Assembly: GCF_947493565.1 (NCBI RefSeq)
Contig: NZ_CANLRG010000006.1
Coordinates: 124,001-188,000 of the forward strand
DNA length: 64,000 nucleotides
Reading direction: 5' to 3'
Origin: an uncultured Lutibacter sp.
Lineage (GTDB): Bacteria > Bacteroidota > Bacteroidia > Flavobacteriales > Flavobacteriaceae
Under the pieces are notes generated by a model. That model had not been told where the DNA came from and made no database searches. It saw nothing but the letters and a program-made list of their open reading frames with translations. Below, piece after piece: positions 47,131-56,285 of this stretch (position 1 is the first letter of the stretch; every line of letters begins with the position of its first letter). The position numbers were made by a program, and so were the translations under genes.

Positions 47131-48819
47131 ATGAGAATTTTTTTATTGATTGGATTTTTTTTAGTCTTTCAAATAAGTTTTACACAAATTAAGAATAAAA
47201 ATCATGCAACTAAAGTTAGTTATAAACAGTACAATAATGGTAAAATAAATGAAAAATCTAGTGTTTCGTTTATTTATATGGATAATGTAGTTTATTTATC
47301 AGCTTCAAATGATAAGGTACGTAGTTATATCGATTTTGAAAATGGGCAAAATGTTGATATAATGAAATATAATGAATCATTATATAAAACAATAACTTCT
47401 TTTGATAAACTTGGTAAACCAAAATTTTTAAATGAAGAAGAAACTATTGAAGGATATAAATGTAAAAAAGCGCTATTTTCAGCTTTTTCAAATAAAATTG
47501 AAGTTTGGTATACAGAAGAAAGTCCAATAAAAGGATCTCCATATAAAAACTATTTACCTAGTAAAAATGCTTTTGTTTTAAAAATAGTAATAAATGGAAA
47601 TAGAGAGCTAAGAGTAAATGAAATTAAAGAATTAAAGGAGCAACAGAAACTTAATTTTCCAATAAATGATGCTAAGGAAATTACACAGGCTGAATTTGAA
47701 GAATACAAAATAAAATCTCGATATGTAACCTTTCCAATATTTGAGAATGAAACGATAAATTTTGACCCTTCAATTAAAACAACTTCAGTTGATGGAGCTG
47801 ATGATGGTAAAACGTTGCGATTTTCAAATGGGACAGTAATTTTAAAAAAAATTAAGTTTCCAAAAGAGGTTAAAAAAAATGCACAGGTGTATGCTAAGCT
47901 AACAAATATTTCTAATGGAGATGCTTATGACAGAACAGGAACCGTTTTTATTCTTCCAGTAAAACAAATAAAAAAAACATTATTAGATGGCTTAGTCTCA
48001 GGTATTGATAAATTGCCAAAATATTTTGATAATGACAAAAAAGAGTATCAAGGAATAGTTAGTGATGAAGCTTATGACACACCTATTGAAATTATGAGAT
48101 TTTTTACTTCTTTTGGAGTAGGACACTTTAATAATTTAAGAGTTATTAATAATTACCCTTGGAAAAATTCTGTAACTTACAAACAAGATATCACCACTTT
48201 AATTCCAACAGATCAAGAAGAAATTTGGGTGGGAGTTTTTATTGGTAATTATGATAAAGGAGGCCATAAGGTTAGCTTAGAATTTAATTATTATCCTTCT
48301 TGGGAAGAAAATAAAGAAATTAAAAGATGGATTCAACCAGCATTTAGCACCTTAAATGTTATGGAAATGTCTGGTCAAAATTATGGACGTTTGTTTAAAA
48401 ATGATACTTTAAAAGCAGTTGTAACGATACCAAAAAATATAAAGAATCCTCAATTGTTATTTACTTCAACTGGACACGGAGGTTGGGGTGGAGGAGATGA
48501 GTTTAACCAAAAGTTAAATGAAATTTTTATTGATGGTAAACTAGTATATAGCGTGGTGCCTTGGAGAACCGATTGTGCTACCTATAGATATAGCAACCCC
48601 GCGTCTGGAAATTTTTTCAATGGATTATCGTCAAGTGATTTGAGTAGATCAAATTGGTGCCCAGCAACATTGACACCTCCGTATATTATTCCATTACATA
48701 ATTTAGAGCCTGGAACGCATACTATAGAAGTGGTAATTGATCAGGGAGATGATGAAGGGTCAAGTTTCAGTCATTGGAATGTTTCTGGAATTTTGATAGG
48801 TGAAAAACAATTAAAATAA
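47131..48819 (+). CDS. PNGase F-type N-glycosidase with GLPGLI-like N-terminal domain
   Basis: The 562-residue secreted protein (signal up to about residue 19) has two parts. Residues 28-170 resemble GLPGLI/Porph_ging proteins: SSVSFIYMDNVVYLSASND, EGYKCKKA and KIEVWYTEESPIKGSPYKNY, though the Cys and GLPGLI motif itself are changed. Residues 200-560 are the two PNGase F jelly-roll domains, with NGDAYDRTGTVFIL (catalytic Asp region), STGHGGWGGGDEFNQ, WRTDCATYRYSNPASG and SRSNWCPATLTPPY. The family cleaves Asn-linked glycans, leaving Asp. The extra domain recalls the N-terminal bowl-like domain of PNGase F-II. It ends eight bases from a convergent gene. Confidence 0.9.
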   Translation: MRIFLLIGFFLVFQISFTQIKNKNHATKVSYKQYNNGKINEKSSVSFIYMDNVVYLSASNDKVRSYIDFENGQNVDIMKYNESLYKTITSFDKLGKPKFLNEEETIEGYKCKKALFSAFSNKIEVWYTEESPIKGSPYKNYLPSKNAFVLKIVINGNRELRVNEIKELKEQQKLNFPINDAKEITQAEFEEYKIKSRYVTFPIFENETINFDPSIKTTSVDGADDGKTLRFSNGTVILKKIKFPKEVKKNAQVYAKLTNISNGDAYDRTGTVFILPVKQIKKTLLDGLVSGIDKLPKYFDNDKKEYQGIVSDEAYDTPIEIMRFFTSFGVGHFNNLRVINNYPWKNSVTYKQDITTLIPTDQEEIWVGVFIGNYDKGGHKVSLEFNYYPSWEENKEIKRWIQPAFSTLNVMEMSGQNYGRLFKNDTLKAVVTIPKNIKNPQLLFTSTGHGGWGGGDEFNQKLNEIFIDGKLVYSVVPWRTDCATYRYSNPASGNFFNGLSSSDLSRSNWCPATLTPPYIIPLHNLEPGTHTIEVVIDQGDDEGSSFSHWNVSGILIGEKQLK

Positions 48820-48827
48820 GTTGTAAT

Positions 48828-49724
48828 TTATACATTATAGGTATTCCACCTACGTTTTTCTCTATTTAAAAACGAGATAAACTTAGTTGGAGTTTCTATT
48901 TTAAGATGAATTGTTTTAAATGTTTTTGGGTGTAGGAAAGAAATTTCTGAAGCGCATAAAAATAATCCTTTCCCTTTATAAAGAGTTTTGCTGTTTCCAT
49001 ATAATTTATCTCCTAAAATAGGATGTCCAATAGAGGCTAAATGAATTCTTATTTGATGAGTTCTTCCTGTTTTAGGAAATACTTTTAAACAAGTTAAATA
49101 ATTATATTTTAAAGACTTTTCAACTTTTATAATTTCAAAATTTGTTTCCGCTAGTTTATTTTCAATAGGGGTGTTAATTAGTTGACTTGCGTGTACTTTA
49201 CCTATAACTATAGTGCAATATTTTTTTTGAATGGTATGATTGGAAAATTGTTTCCCCAATTCAATTTGAGCAGTTTTTGTTTTAGCTACTAGTAAAATTC
49301 CTGAAGTTTGATTGTCTAACCGATGTAGAGGAGTTGGTTTATAAAGAGCATCAGGGGCTTTGCTTTTTTTTAAATTGTAAGGTAAAGCATTAAACACGGT
49401 TTTAAATTTATTACCACTTACAGTAATTCCTGCTGGTTTGTTTATTGCAGCTATATGTTCATCTTCATAAATAACTTCAAAATCGTACTCAAATACTTTA
49501 GGTTTAATTTCAAGATTTTCAACCAATTGAATTACCTGACCATAATTTACCCAAGTTCCAGTTTGTGCAATTTTACCATCAGCTAAAAAAAGCCCTTTTT
49601 TTATAGCTTTTTTAATTCCACTATTTGATGGAATAAATTTATTAAAAACCTTAGGGGCATAATCTTGTAATCGAATGTTTTCAATTTCTTTTGGAACTTT
49701 ATGCGTATAAATAGTTTTAATAAT
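48828..49724 (-). CDS. RluA family pseudouridine synthase, apparently starting at ATT
   Basis: The enzyme isomerises uridine in RNA. The catalytic Asp is in TPLHRLDNQTSGILLV and the C-terminal motif is GRTHQIRIHLASIGHPILGD. The frame is open upstream of the TTG at 49526 for 66 more codons, and these look genuine: KVPKEIENIRLQDYAPKVFN, then GIKKAIKKGLFLADGKIAQT, an S4-like RNA-binding part as in flavobacterial relatives. Between the in-frame stop and that TTG there is no ATG, GTG or TTG. The best starts are ATT at 49724 or 49721 (IIKTIYTHKVP), giving 298 residues. A sequencing error or start-codon mutation is the alternative. Confidence 0.85.
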   Translation of the reverse strand: MIKTIYTHKVPKEIENIRLQDYAPKVFNKFIPSNSGIKKAIKKGLFLADGKIAQTGTWVNYGQVIQLVENLEIKPKVFEYDFEVIYEDEHIAAINKPAGITVSGNKFKTVFNALPYNLKKSKAPDALYKPTPLHRLDNQTSGILLVAKTKTAQIELGKQFSNHTIQKKYCTIVIGKVHASQLINTPIENKLAETNFEIIKVEKSLKYNYLTCLKVFPKTGRTHQIRIHLASIGHPILGDKLYGNSKTLYKGKGLFLCASEISFLHPKTFKTIHLKIETPTKFISFLNREKRRWNTYNV

Positions 49725-49844
49725 TGGTTAATTTAAGTTAGTTTTTGTGCGGCTTTATAATAAAGACGATATTAAAACAGAAAAGTTACAGTTAAAAGTA
49801 TTTTAGTTTTGCTAATAAAATGTTAAAAAACAGTGAATTATAAC

Positions 49845-50231
49845 TTAAAGTAAGTTGTTTTTATACAAGATTTCAATGATTTCCTTATAATCGAAAGATA
49901 AATTTAATTTGATAGCTTTTTCGTAATTAAACCAATTAAAGTCTAAAACTTCCTCTTCTTGAATTTTAATTTGACCACTCCAATTTCCTAAAAAACGATA
50001 ATATTTTCGGTCTTGCCAAATGCCTGTTTTTATAATTGAAGTTGGCGAAAAGTCTAAATTACATTCTTCTTTCACTTCTCTAATTACATTTTGTTCTGCA
50101 GTTTCATTTTTTTCAGCTCTTCCACCTGGACAACCCCAAAAACCTGGATAGTTTTCTGTATAATTAGAACGTTGAAGTAATAATATTTTTTTTTCTTGAA
50201 GTATGATTCCTGAAGCTGCTAATATCATCAT
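49845..50231 (-). CDS. Nudix hydrolase
   Basis: The 128-residue protein has the Nudix box GGRAEKNETAEQNVIREVKE ending ECNL (consensus GxxxxxExxxxxxxREUxEExGU; the Gly near the end is replaced by Cys and Asn). It hydrolyses X-linked nucleoside diphosphates; the substrate is not determined. It lies six bases after the start-proximal secreted protein gene and is co-oriented with it, so the two may be one transcript. Confidence 0.88.
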   Translation of the reverse strand: MMILAASGIILQEKKILLLQRSNYTENYPGFWGCPGGRAEKNETAEQNVIREVKEECNLDFSPTSIIKTGIWQDRKYYRFLGNWSGQIKIQEEEVLDFNWFNYEKAIKLNLSFDYKEIIEILYKNNLL

Positions 50232-50236
50232 TTAAA

Positions 50237-50929
50237 TTAACGGTGAATAACACCTAATGTTGCTGTTTGTCCTGTAGCTAAATTCCATTCTTTAGATGAA
50301 ATTAAATTTCCATTGGCATCATATAAACTAACTTCAGCGGTATTAGGACCAGAAAACCCTTGATTTAATGCTTGAAAATCAATACGATTATAGCCTTCAT
50401 CTAAATTAATATAGTACACATAATAATTTGCTTTTAAACCAATATTATCACTAACTACTTTTTCATTTACGTAAATTCTAATTCTATCTCCATCAACATA
50501 ACTATAATCTCTACACTCAACTTTTACAGTTTTAGTTTTACTATTTACAGTTCCCAAGCTAAAATTACTAACTAATTTTTGATGAGTTACATCTTTACCT
50601 TGAAAGTATTTTTTTGTAATAATATCTCTATCCTCGGGTAATGTTTCCATTAAAAAATTGGCATGTGATTTAGATGGATTTGAATTTAGTTTTTTATTTA
50701 CAGCATTAGTGTTTAACTTTTTATCAATGTTTAAATTAAAGTTTACTGGAGGATTAGCTTTGGTAACTGGAAATTTAGCTTTTAATTGATTGGTGTTTTT
50801 AAGGATTCCTTTTGATGTTTCATCCGTAATTTTTGAGTGTACTTTTGTAGTATCACTTTGTGCAAATATGTTTCCTCCACTTAAATATATTAAGAAACTA
50901 AATAGAAAATATTTTATAAAATTATTCAT
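50237..50929 (-). CDS. Secreted protein of unknown function
   Basis: The 230-residue protein has a Sec signal ending at GGNIFAQ. A low-complexity Asn/Lys region follows (residues 40-90). The C-terminal beta-sandwich-like part contains VKVECRDYSYVDGDRIRIYV, then LDEGYNRIDFQALNQGFSGP and AEVSLYDANGNLISSKEWNL. I do not recognise a named family. It precedes the Nudix gene by five bases. Confidence 0.7.
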   Translation of the reverse strand: MNNFIKYFLFSFLIYLSGGNIFAQSDTTKVHSKITDETSKGILKNTNQLKAKFPVTKANPPVNFNLNIDKKLNTNAVNKKLNSNPSKSHANFLMETLPEDRDIITKKYFQGKDVTHQKLVSNFSLGTVNSKTKTVKVECRDYSYVDGDRIRIYVNEKVVSDNIGLKANYYVYYINLDEGYNRIDFQALNQGFSGPNTAEVSLYDANGNLISSKEWNLATGQTATLGVIHR

Positions 50930-51053
50930 TGATAAAATTTATAGTACAAAGCTGCAAAAAAAATGCCAACTATTTTAAATTACGGATAAAAATACTAAAA
51001 ATGAAACGTTGTAATTAATAGTATTTTAATAATTGTTTGTTAAAACTATAAAT

Positions 51054-51084
51054 AAAAAAAGCCACTATAATTAGTGGCTTTTTT
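51054..51084 (-). terminator. Terminator of htpG
   Basis: AAAAAAGCCACTA and TAGTGGCTTTTTT pair around a TAAT loop; the leftward transcript ends in TTTTTTT, 15 bases past the htpG stop. Confidence 0.85.
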
Positions 51085-51098
51085 ATACTAAAATTAAT

Positions 51099-52988
51099 TT
51101 ATTTAATCATTTGGAAACTACGCTTAATAAAATTTGTTAGCTCTTCTCCTTTTAATAAGTTTTGAGAAAGTCTAGCTAAATCAAAAGCTTGTTTTATTAA
51201 ACGCTCTTGTTTTTTGGAAGTTTTGGTGTTTAAAATTTCACTTACCAATTCATTATTAGTGTTTACAACTAGATTATACATTTCAGGGAAATTTCCCATT
51301 CCCATCATTCCTCCACCTCCTGTGGCTTGCATTTCTTTCATTCTACGCATAAATTCTGGTTGCGTAATAATAAAAGGGTTGGCATTAGAATCCATAGCTT
51401 CTAGTTGAACGGTGTAGGTTTCTTTTGGAATTGCATTTTCAATAATTGGTTTTAATGTTTCTTTTTCTTCATCAGAAAGTTTACTTATTTTATCTTCATC
51501 CTTTTTGATTAAATTATCAATATGATCAGCATCAACTCTTACAAATTGAATGTTTTCTTTGCTGCCTTCTAATTTTTGAATTAAGTGAGAAACAATTGGA
51601 GAATCTAACAATAAAACTTCATAACCTTTGTCTTTTGCAGCGTCAATATAGCTGTGTTGAGTTTTAACATCAGAAGCATATAAAACAATTAATTTATTGT
51701 CTTTATCAGTTTGAGCGGGTTTAATTTTTTCTTCTAATTCTGAAAAAGTAAAATATTCTTTATCTACCGTAGGGTACAATGCAAATTTGTCAGATTTTTC
51801 AAAGAATTTATCCTCAGAAAGCATTCCATATTCAATAATTACTTTAATGTCATCCCATCTTTCTTCAAATGACTTTCTATCGTTTTTAAATAAACTGATA
51901 AGTTTATCAGCTACTTTTCTAGTGATATATCCTGAAATTTTCTTAACAGCACCATCTGCTTGTAAATAAGAACGAGAAACATTTAGCGGAATGTCTGGAG
52001 AGTCAATTACCCCTCTAAGCATTTGCAAAAAGTCTGGTACAATTCCTTCCACATTATCCGTAACAAATACTTGATTTTGGTATAGTTGAATCTTATCTTT
52101 TAATGGATCTACACTTTTACTTAATTTAGGGAAGTATAAAATACCTGTTAAATTAAATGGATGATCAACATTTAAATGGATATGAAATAATGGATCTTCA
52201 AACTGCATTGGGTACAATTCTCTGTAAAATGAAGTATAATCATCATCTTTTAACTCTGTTGGTTTTTTGGTCCAAGCTGGGTTTGGATTGTTAACAATAT
52301 TGTCAACGGTAATTTTTTCAGGTTCAGCACCTTCTTTTGCATCTTTAGGTAAAGGTAAAGTTTCTTCTCGTGTTCCAAATTTTATTGGAATAGGCATAAA
52401 CTTGTTGTATTTATTTAACAACTCGTTTATTTTAGAATCTTCTAAGAATTCTAAAGATTCATCATCAATATGTAAAACAATCTCAGTTCCTCTTTCACCT
52501 CTTTCAATTTCCTCTAAAGTATATTGAGGACTTCCATCACATTCCCAACGAACAGCTTTCGAGTCTTCAGCAAATGATTTTGTGAAAATTTCTACTTTGC
52601 TTGCTACCATAAATGAAGAGTAAAAACCTAATCCAAAATGACCAATAATTCCTGAATCTTCAACTTTGTCTTTATACTTTTCAACAAACTCTTCTGCACC
52701 AGAAAAAGCGACTTGGTTGATGTATTTTTCTACTTCTTCACCAGTCATCCCAACTCCTTGGTCAATAATTCTAATTTCTTTGTTTTCTTTGTCAATTTTA
52801 ATTTCAATAATTGGATTACCAATATCTCCTTTTATTTCACCTAAAGTAGAAAGATGTTTAAGTTTTAAAGTTGCATCTGTTGCATTTGAAATAAGCTCAC
52901 GTAAAAATATTTCGTGATCTGAATACAAGAATTTTTTAATAATAGGAAAAATATTCTCTGCCGTTACATTAATATTTCCAGTTGCCAT
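51099..52988 (-). CDS. htpG: Chaperone HtpG (Hsp90)
   Basis: HtpG is the bacterial Hsp90, an ATP-driven folding chaperone of the cytoplasm. The 629-residue protein shows the GHKL ATPase motifs: the Glu/Asn of FLRELISNATDATLKLKHLS, the Asp of RIIDQGVGMTGEEVEKY and GHFGLGFYSSFMVA. The middle domain follows (ILYFPKLSKSVDPLKDKIQL, RGVIDSPDIPLNVSRSYLQA), then a C-terminal dimerisation region. Length is usual. A 15-base inverted repeat (TTATTTG-T-CAAATAA) lies 35 bases upstream and may be an operator. Confidence 0.98.
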   Translation of the reverse strand: MATGNINVTAENIFPIIKKFLYSDHEIFLRELISNATDATLKLKHLSTLGEIKGDIGNPIIEIKIDKENKEIRIIDQGVGMTGEEVEKYINQVAFSGAEEFVEKYKDKVEDSGIIGHFGLGFYSSFMVASKVEIFTKSFAEDSKAVRWECDGSPQYTLEEIERGERGTEIVLHIDDESLEFLEDSKINELLNKYNKFMPIPIKFGTREETLPLPKDAKEGAEPEKITVDNIVNNPNPAWTKKPTELKDDDYTSFYRELYPMQFEDPLFHIHLNVDHPFNLTGILYFPKLSKSVDPLKDKIQLYQNQVFVTDNVEGIVPDFLQMLRGVIDSPDIPLNVSRSYLQADGAVKKISGYITRKVADKLISLFKNDRKSFEERWDDIKVIIEYGMLSEDKFFEKSDKFALYPTVDKEYFTFSELEEKIKPAQTDKDNKLIVLYASDVKTQHSYIDAAKDKGYEVLLLDSPIVSHLIQKLEGSKENIQFVRVDADHIDNLIKKDEDKISKLSDEEKETLKPIIENAIPKETYTVQLEAMDSNANPFIITQPEFMRRMKEMQATGGGGMMGMGNFPEMYNLVVNTNNELVSEILNTKTSKKQERLIKQAFDLARLSQNLLKGEELTNFIKRSFQMIK

Positions 52989-53163
52989 ATTTTTTAATTT
53001 TTTAATTTATTATTAACGCTAGTTATTTGTCAAATAAAGTACCAAAATTTCAATTATGACAAAGTGACACTTTTTATGTAGCCTATATTTTTATATTTTT
53101 TATTGATGTTAATTTTTTAAGCAATGTAATTTGTAAGCTAATTTACCGTACATTCGTTCAAGA

Positions 53164-53772
53164 ATGTCAATAGAACGCAAAGTAAGATTAATTGAACAGA
53201 TGTTTGGTTGTCTTGAGCAGGAAATAACAACATTTAAAAAGCAATTTGATATGCAATGTGTTTCAGGTTGTGGTAAATGTTGTACTAAGCTAGACGTAGA
53301 AGCTTCACCATTAGAGTTTTTACCTTGGGCTTTTTATTTATTTTTAAATGATAAAGCTGAAGAAGTTTTAAGAGAATTAAATCATAAATCAACTACAATT
53401 TGTCATATTTATCAGCCTTTATCACTAACAGATAGTAGTAGTGGAAGTTGTGGAGAGTATCGTTATAGAGGTTTAATATGCAGGCTTTTTGGTTATGCAG
53501 CCGTAAAAGATAAATATGGACAACTAAGGTTAGCAACATGTAAAATTTTAAAAGAAAGTCAGCCACAAAATTATCAACAAGTTATTGATGCTTTAAAAAA
53601 TAAAGCTTCAATTCCTGTTTTTACAGATTACTATATGCAGCTTTCTCAAATTGATTTCACACTAGGAGCTACCATACTTCCAATTAACAAAGCTTTAATT
53701 AGAGCCATTGAAGAGGTTTTAAGTTATTATGCTTACAGACCAATACCAAGAAGATTTAAAAAGATAGCCTAA
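53164..53772 (+). CDS. YkgJ-type cysteine-cluster protein
   Basis: The 202-residue cytoplasmic protein has the Cys pattern of the YkgJ / zinc- or iron-chelating domain: CVSGCGKCCTKLDVEASPLE near residue 36, then SSGSCGEYRYRGLICRLFGY and LATCKIL. The family binds metal through these cysteines; the role is unknown. It is followed 48 bases later by a GMC oxidoreductase that also has a Cys cluster. Confidence 0.85.
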   Translation: MSIERKVRLIEQMFGCLEQEITTFKKQFDMQCVSGCGKCCTKLDVEASPLEFLPWAFYLFLNDKAEEVLRELNHKSTTICHIYQPLSLTDSSSGSCGEYRYRGLICRLFGYAAVKDKYGQLRLATCKILKESQPQNYQQVIDALKNKASIPVFTDYYMQLSQIDFTLGATILPINKALIRAIEEVLSYYAYRPIPRRFKKIA

Positions 53773-53820
53773 TGATAATTTATAATAATTACTTATTTTT
53801 ATTGAAAGTAATTATTAAGT

Positions 53821-55392
53821 ATGAAAAGTTTAGATTACGATTATGTAATCATTGGAAGCGGTTTTGGAGGATCGGTAAGTGCCTTAAGATTGGCTGAGAA
53901 AGGTTACAAAGTTTTGGTAATTGAAAAAGGAAAATGGTTTAAAAGCGAAGATTTCCCTAAAAATAATTGGGATTTAAAAAAGTGGATTTGGGAGCCAAAA
54001 TTATTTATGAAAGGCTTTTTTAAAATGACTTTTCTTAATCATGTATCAGTGTTATCTGGTGTTGGAGTGGGGGGAGGTTCTTTAACATATGCCAATACAT
54101 TACCAGTTCCTAAACAACCTTTTTTTAACTCTGGAAGTTGGGGAAATTTAAATAATTGGGAAGAAGCTTTAAAACCTCATTATAAAACTGCTTATCAAAT
54201 GTTAGGGGCTAAAATTAATCCAGAGTTTTATGATGCTGATGCGGAAATTAGAGAAATTGCAACACATATTGGTAAAAAACAATATTTTGAACCTTCAAAA
54301 GTAGCAGTGTATTTTGGAGAAGCTGGTAAAACAGTAAAAGACCCTTATTTTAATGGGAAAGGGCCTGATAGAACTGGCTGCATAAACTGTGGAGCTTGTA
54401 TGACAGGTTGTAGATTTAATGCTAAAAATACGTTAGACAAAAACTATTTGTATTTGGCTCAACAATTAGGAGTTAAAATTTTAGCAGAAAAAGAAGTTTA
54501 TAATGTAAAAACCATAGGAACTTCAGATGGCAATAATGGTTATCAAATTGAATATAAGTCAAGTTTTGGAAAAAAAAGGGAGGCTAGTATAACTTCTAAA
54601 GGAGTAATTTTTTCAGGAGGAGTTTTAGGAACCGTTCCTCTTTTATTAAAATTAAAAGAAAAATCTTTACCAAATTTATCGGCTAAGTTAGGTTGTAATA
54701 TTCGAACCAATAATGAATCATTATTATTAGTCACTTCAACAGCTAATAATACTAAAGATTATTCAAAAGGAATTGCAATAGGTTCTATTTTGCATATCGA
54801 TAAAAATAGCCACATAGAACCCGTTCGATATGGAGAGGGTTCTAGTTTTTTCAAACTTTTAACCATTCCTTTTATTCAAAATAGGTTTACAATATTAAGA
54901 TTGTTAGGTATTTTAGGTTTATTGTTTAAAAGTCCTTTAAAATTAATAAAAACTCTCTTTATTAGGAGCTATGCTAAAAAAACCACCGTTTTATTATTTA
55001 TGCAAACATTAGATAGTACGCTGCAAATTAAACTTGGAAAAATTACTAAGATGAAAACCAAAACTGAAATTGGTTCTAAACCTACCGCATTTATTTCAGA
55101 AGCCATCAAATTTGCAAAGCTCTTTGGAAAAAAAGTACAAGGTATCCCTTATGCAAATTTTACGGATGTTCTGTTTGGAACGCCTACTACAGCACATATT
55201 TTAGGAGGCTGTGTTATGGGAGCTAATAAATTGGAAGGAGTTATTGATAAAAATAACCAAGTTTTTGGCTATAAAAATATGTTTGTTTGTGATGGAGCTA
55301 TGATTTCTGCAAATCCAGGTGTAAATCCTTCATTAACAATAACGGCAATTAGTGAACATGCAATGAGCAAAATACCAAACAAACCAAAATAA
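53821..55392 (+). CDS. GMC family oxidoreductase (cholesterol-oxidase-like) with Cys cluster
   Basis: The 523-residue flavoenzyme opens with an FAD dinucleotide-binding motif (VIIGSGFGGSVSALRLAEKG) and continues through VLSGVGVGGGSLTYANTL. At about residues 190-200 lies TGCINCGACMTGCRFNAKNT, a CxxCxxCxxxC set like a 4Fe-4S ligand pattern. The C-terminal GMC part has AHILGGCVMGANKLEGV and ANPGVNPSLTITAISEHAM. The substrate is unknown; sterols or other alcohols are typical. It is 13 bases before the nitroreductase gene, so the two are co-transcribed. Confidence 0.9.
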   Translation: MKSLDYDYVIIGSGFGGSVSALRLAEKGYKVLVIEKGKWFKSEDFPKNNWDLKKWIWEPKLFMKGFFKMTFLNHVSVLSGVGVGGGSLTYANTLPVPKQPFFNSGSWGNLNNWEEALKPHYKTAYQMLGAKINPEFYDADAEIREIATHIGKKQYFEPSKVAVYFGEAGKTVKDPYFNGKGPDRTGCINCGACMTGCRFNAKNTLDKNYLYLAQQLGVKILAEKEVYNVKTIGTSDGNNGYQIEYKSSFGKKREASITSKGVIFSGGVLGTVPLLLKLKEKSLPNLSAKLGCNIRTNNESLLLVTSTANNTKDYSKGIAIGSILHIDKNSHIEPVRYGEGSSFFKLLTIPFIQNRFTILRLLGILGLLFKSPLKLIKTLFIRSYAKKTTVLLFMQTLDSTLQIKLGKITKMKTKTEIGSKPTAFISEAIKFAKLFGKKVQGIPYANFTDVLFGTPTTAHILGGCVMGANKLEGVIDKNNQVFGYKNMFVCDGAMISANPGVNPSLTITAISEHAMSKIPNKPK

Positions 55393-55405
55393 TAAGAGGA
55401 TAACA

Positions 55406-56089
55406 ATGGAAGATTATATTTTAGTTGAAGGATTTAAACATATAAGACATCAACAACAGTCTTTTTTAGAAGAAGAAATGATTGAAAGGACAAAAAGTCT
55501 TTATAATTGGATGGATAAGAGAAGGTCGGTTCGTCATTTTTCAAATAAAGACATTCCCATAGAAGTTATTGAAAATATTATAAAAACAGCTTCTACAGCA
55601 CCGTCTGGAGCCCATAAACAACCTTGGACTTTTTGTGTAATAAAAAGTGCTAATATTAAAAAGAAAATTAGGGAAGCTGCTGAAGAAGAAGAACGACAAA
55701 GCTATGAAAGTAGGATGAATGATGTATGGTTAAAAGATTTAAAACCTTTAGGAACAAACCCTGATAAAGCATTTTTAGAAATTGCACCATACTTAATAGT
55801 AGTTTTTAAAAAACCTTTTGAGTATGATGAAAGTGGTGAGAAACATCAAAATTATTATGTAAACGAGTCTGTTGGTTTAGCTTGTGGGTTTTTAATATCA
55901 GCCATTCATCATGCAGGTTTAGTAACTTTAACACATACACCGAGTCCAATGCGTTTTTTAGAAAAAATACTTAAAAGACCCGATAATGAACGTGCTTTCT
56001 TATTGCTTCCGGTTGGTTATGAAGCTGAAAAAGCCTATGTTCCAGACCTTAAGCGGAAATCTTTAGAAAAAGTAATGCAAATTTATTAA
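55406..56089 (+). CDS. Nitroreductase family protein
   Basis: The 227-residue protein is an FMN-dependent nitroreductase: the phosphate-binding motif MDKRRSVRHFSNKDIPIEVI, the conserved TASTAPSGAHKQPWTFCVIK, and the C-terminal RAFLLLPVGYEAEKAYVPDL. The length is slightly above typical because of an N-terminal extension of about 30 residues. Members reduce nitro or quinone compounds or act in cofactor chemistry. It shares a transcript with the GMC enzyme. Confidence 0.9.
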   Translation: MEDYILVEGFKHIRHQQQSFLEEEMIERTKSLYNWMDKRRSVRHFSNKDIPIEVIENIIKTASTAPSGAHKQPWTFCVIKSANIKKKIREAAEEEERQSYESRMNDVWLKDLKPLGTNPDKAFLEIAPYLIVVFKKPFEYDESGEKHQNYYVNESVGLACGFLISAIHHAGLVTLTHTPSPMRFLEKILKRPDNERAFLLLPVGYEAEKAYVPDLKRKSLEKVMQIY

Positions 56090-56228
56090 TTACAAGGTTT
56101 ATTATATTTTTTGATATTTATAAGTTTTAATTATTTAAAATTAAGTTGTTAATAATAAATTTTTAAACTATTTTTAAATATCACCATATAAATTAAGAAA
56201 ATACTAAAATTCTAACAACTCTAATTAG

Positions 56229-56259
56229 TTGTAATACTTTTAACTTTTGTGTATGTTTG
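56229..56259 (+). promoter_or_regulatory. fabH promoter
   Basis: TTG and TATGTTTG are spaced by 20 bases, a full consensus match, ending 26 bases before the gene. Inferred start is near 56263. Confidence 0.65.
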
Positions 56260-56285
56260 AAAAAATAAACTTTAAATAACAATTT

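Noticed and set aside
49804-49811. TAGTTTTG, a plus-strand -7 match
   Set aside because: No plus-strand gene lies downstream for more than 3 kb; such octamers are expected by chance in AT-rich DNA.
53023-53037. TTATTTG-T-CAAATAA inverted repeat before htpG
   Set aside because: Short and AT-rich, not a CIRCE element; noted in the htpG entry only as a possible operator.
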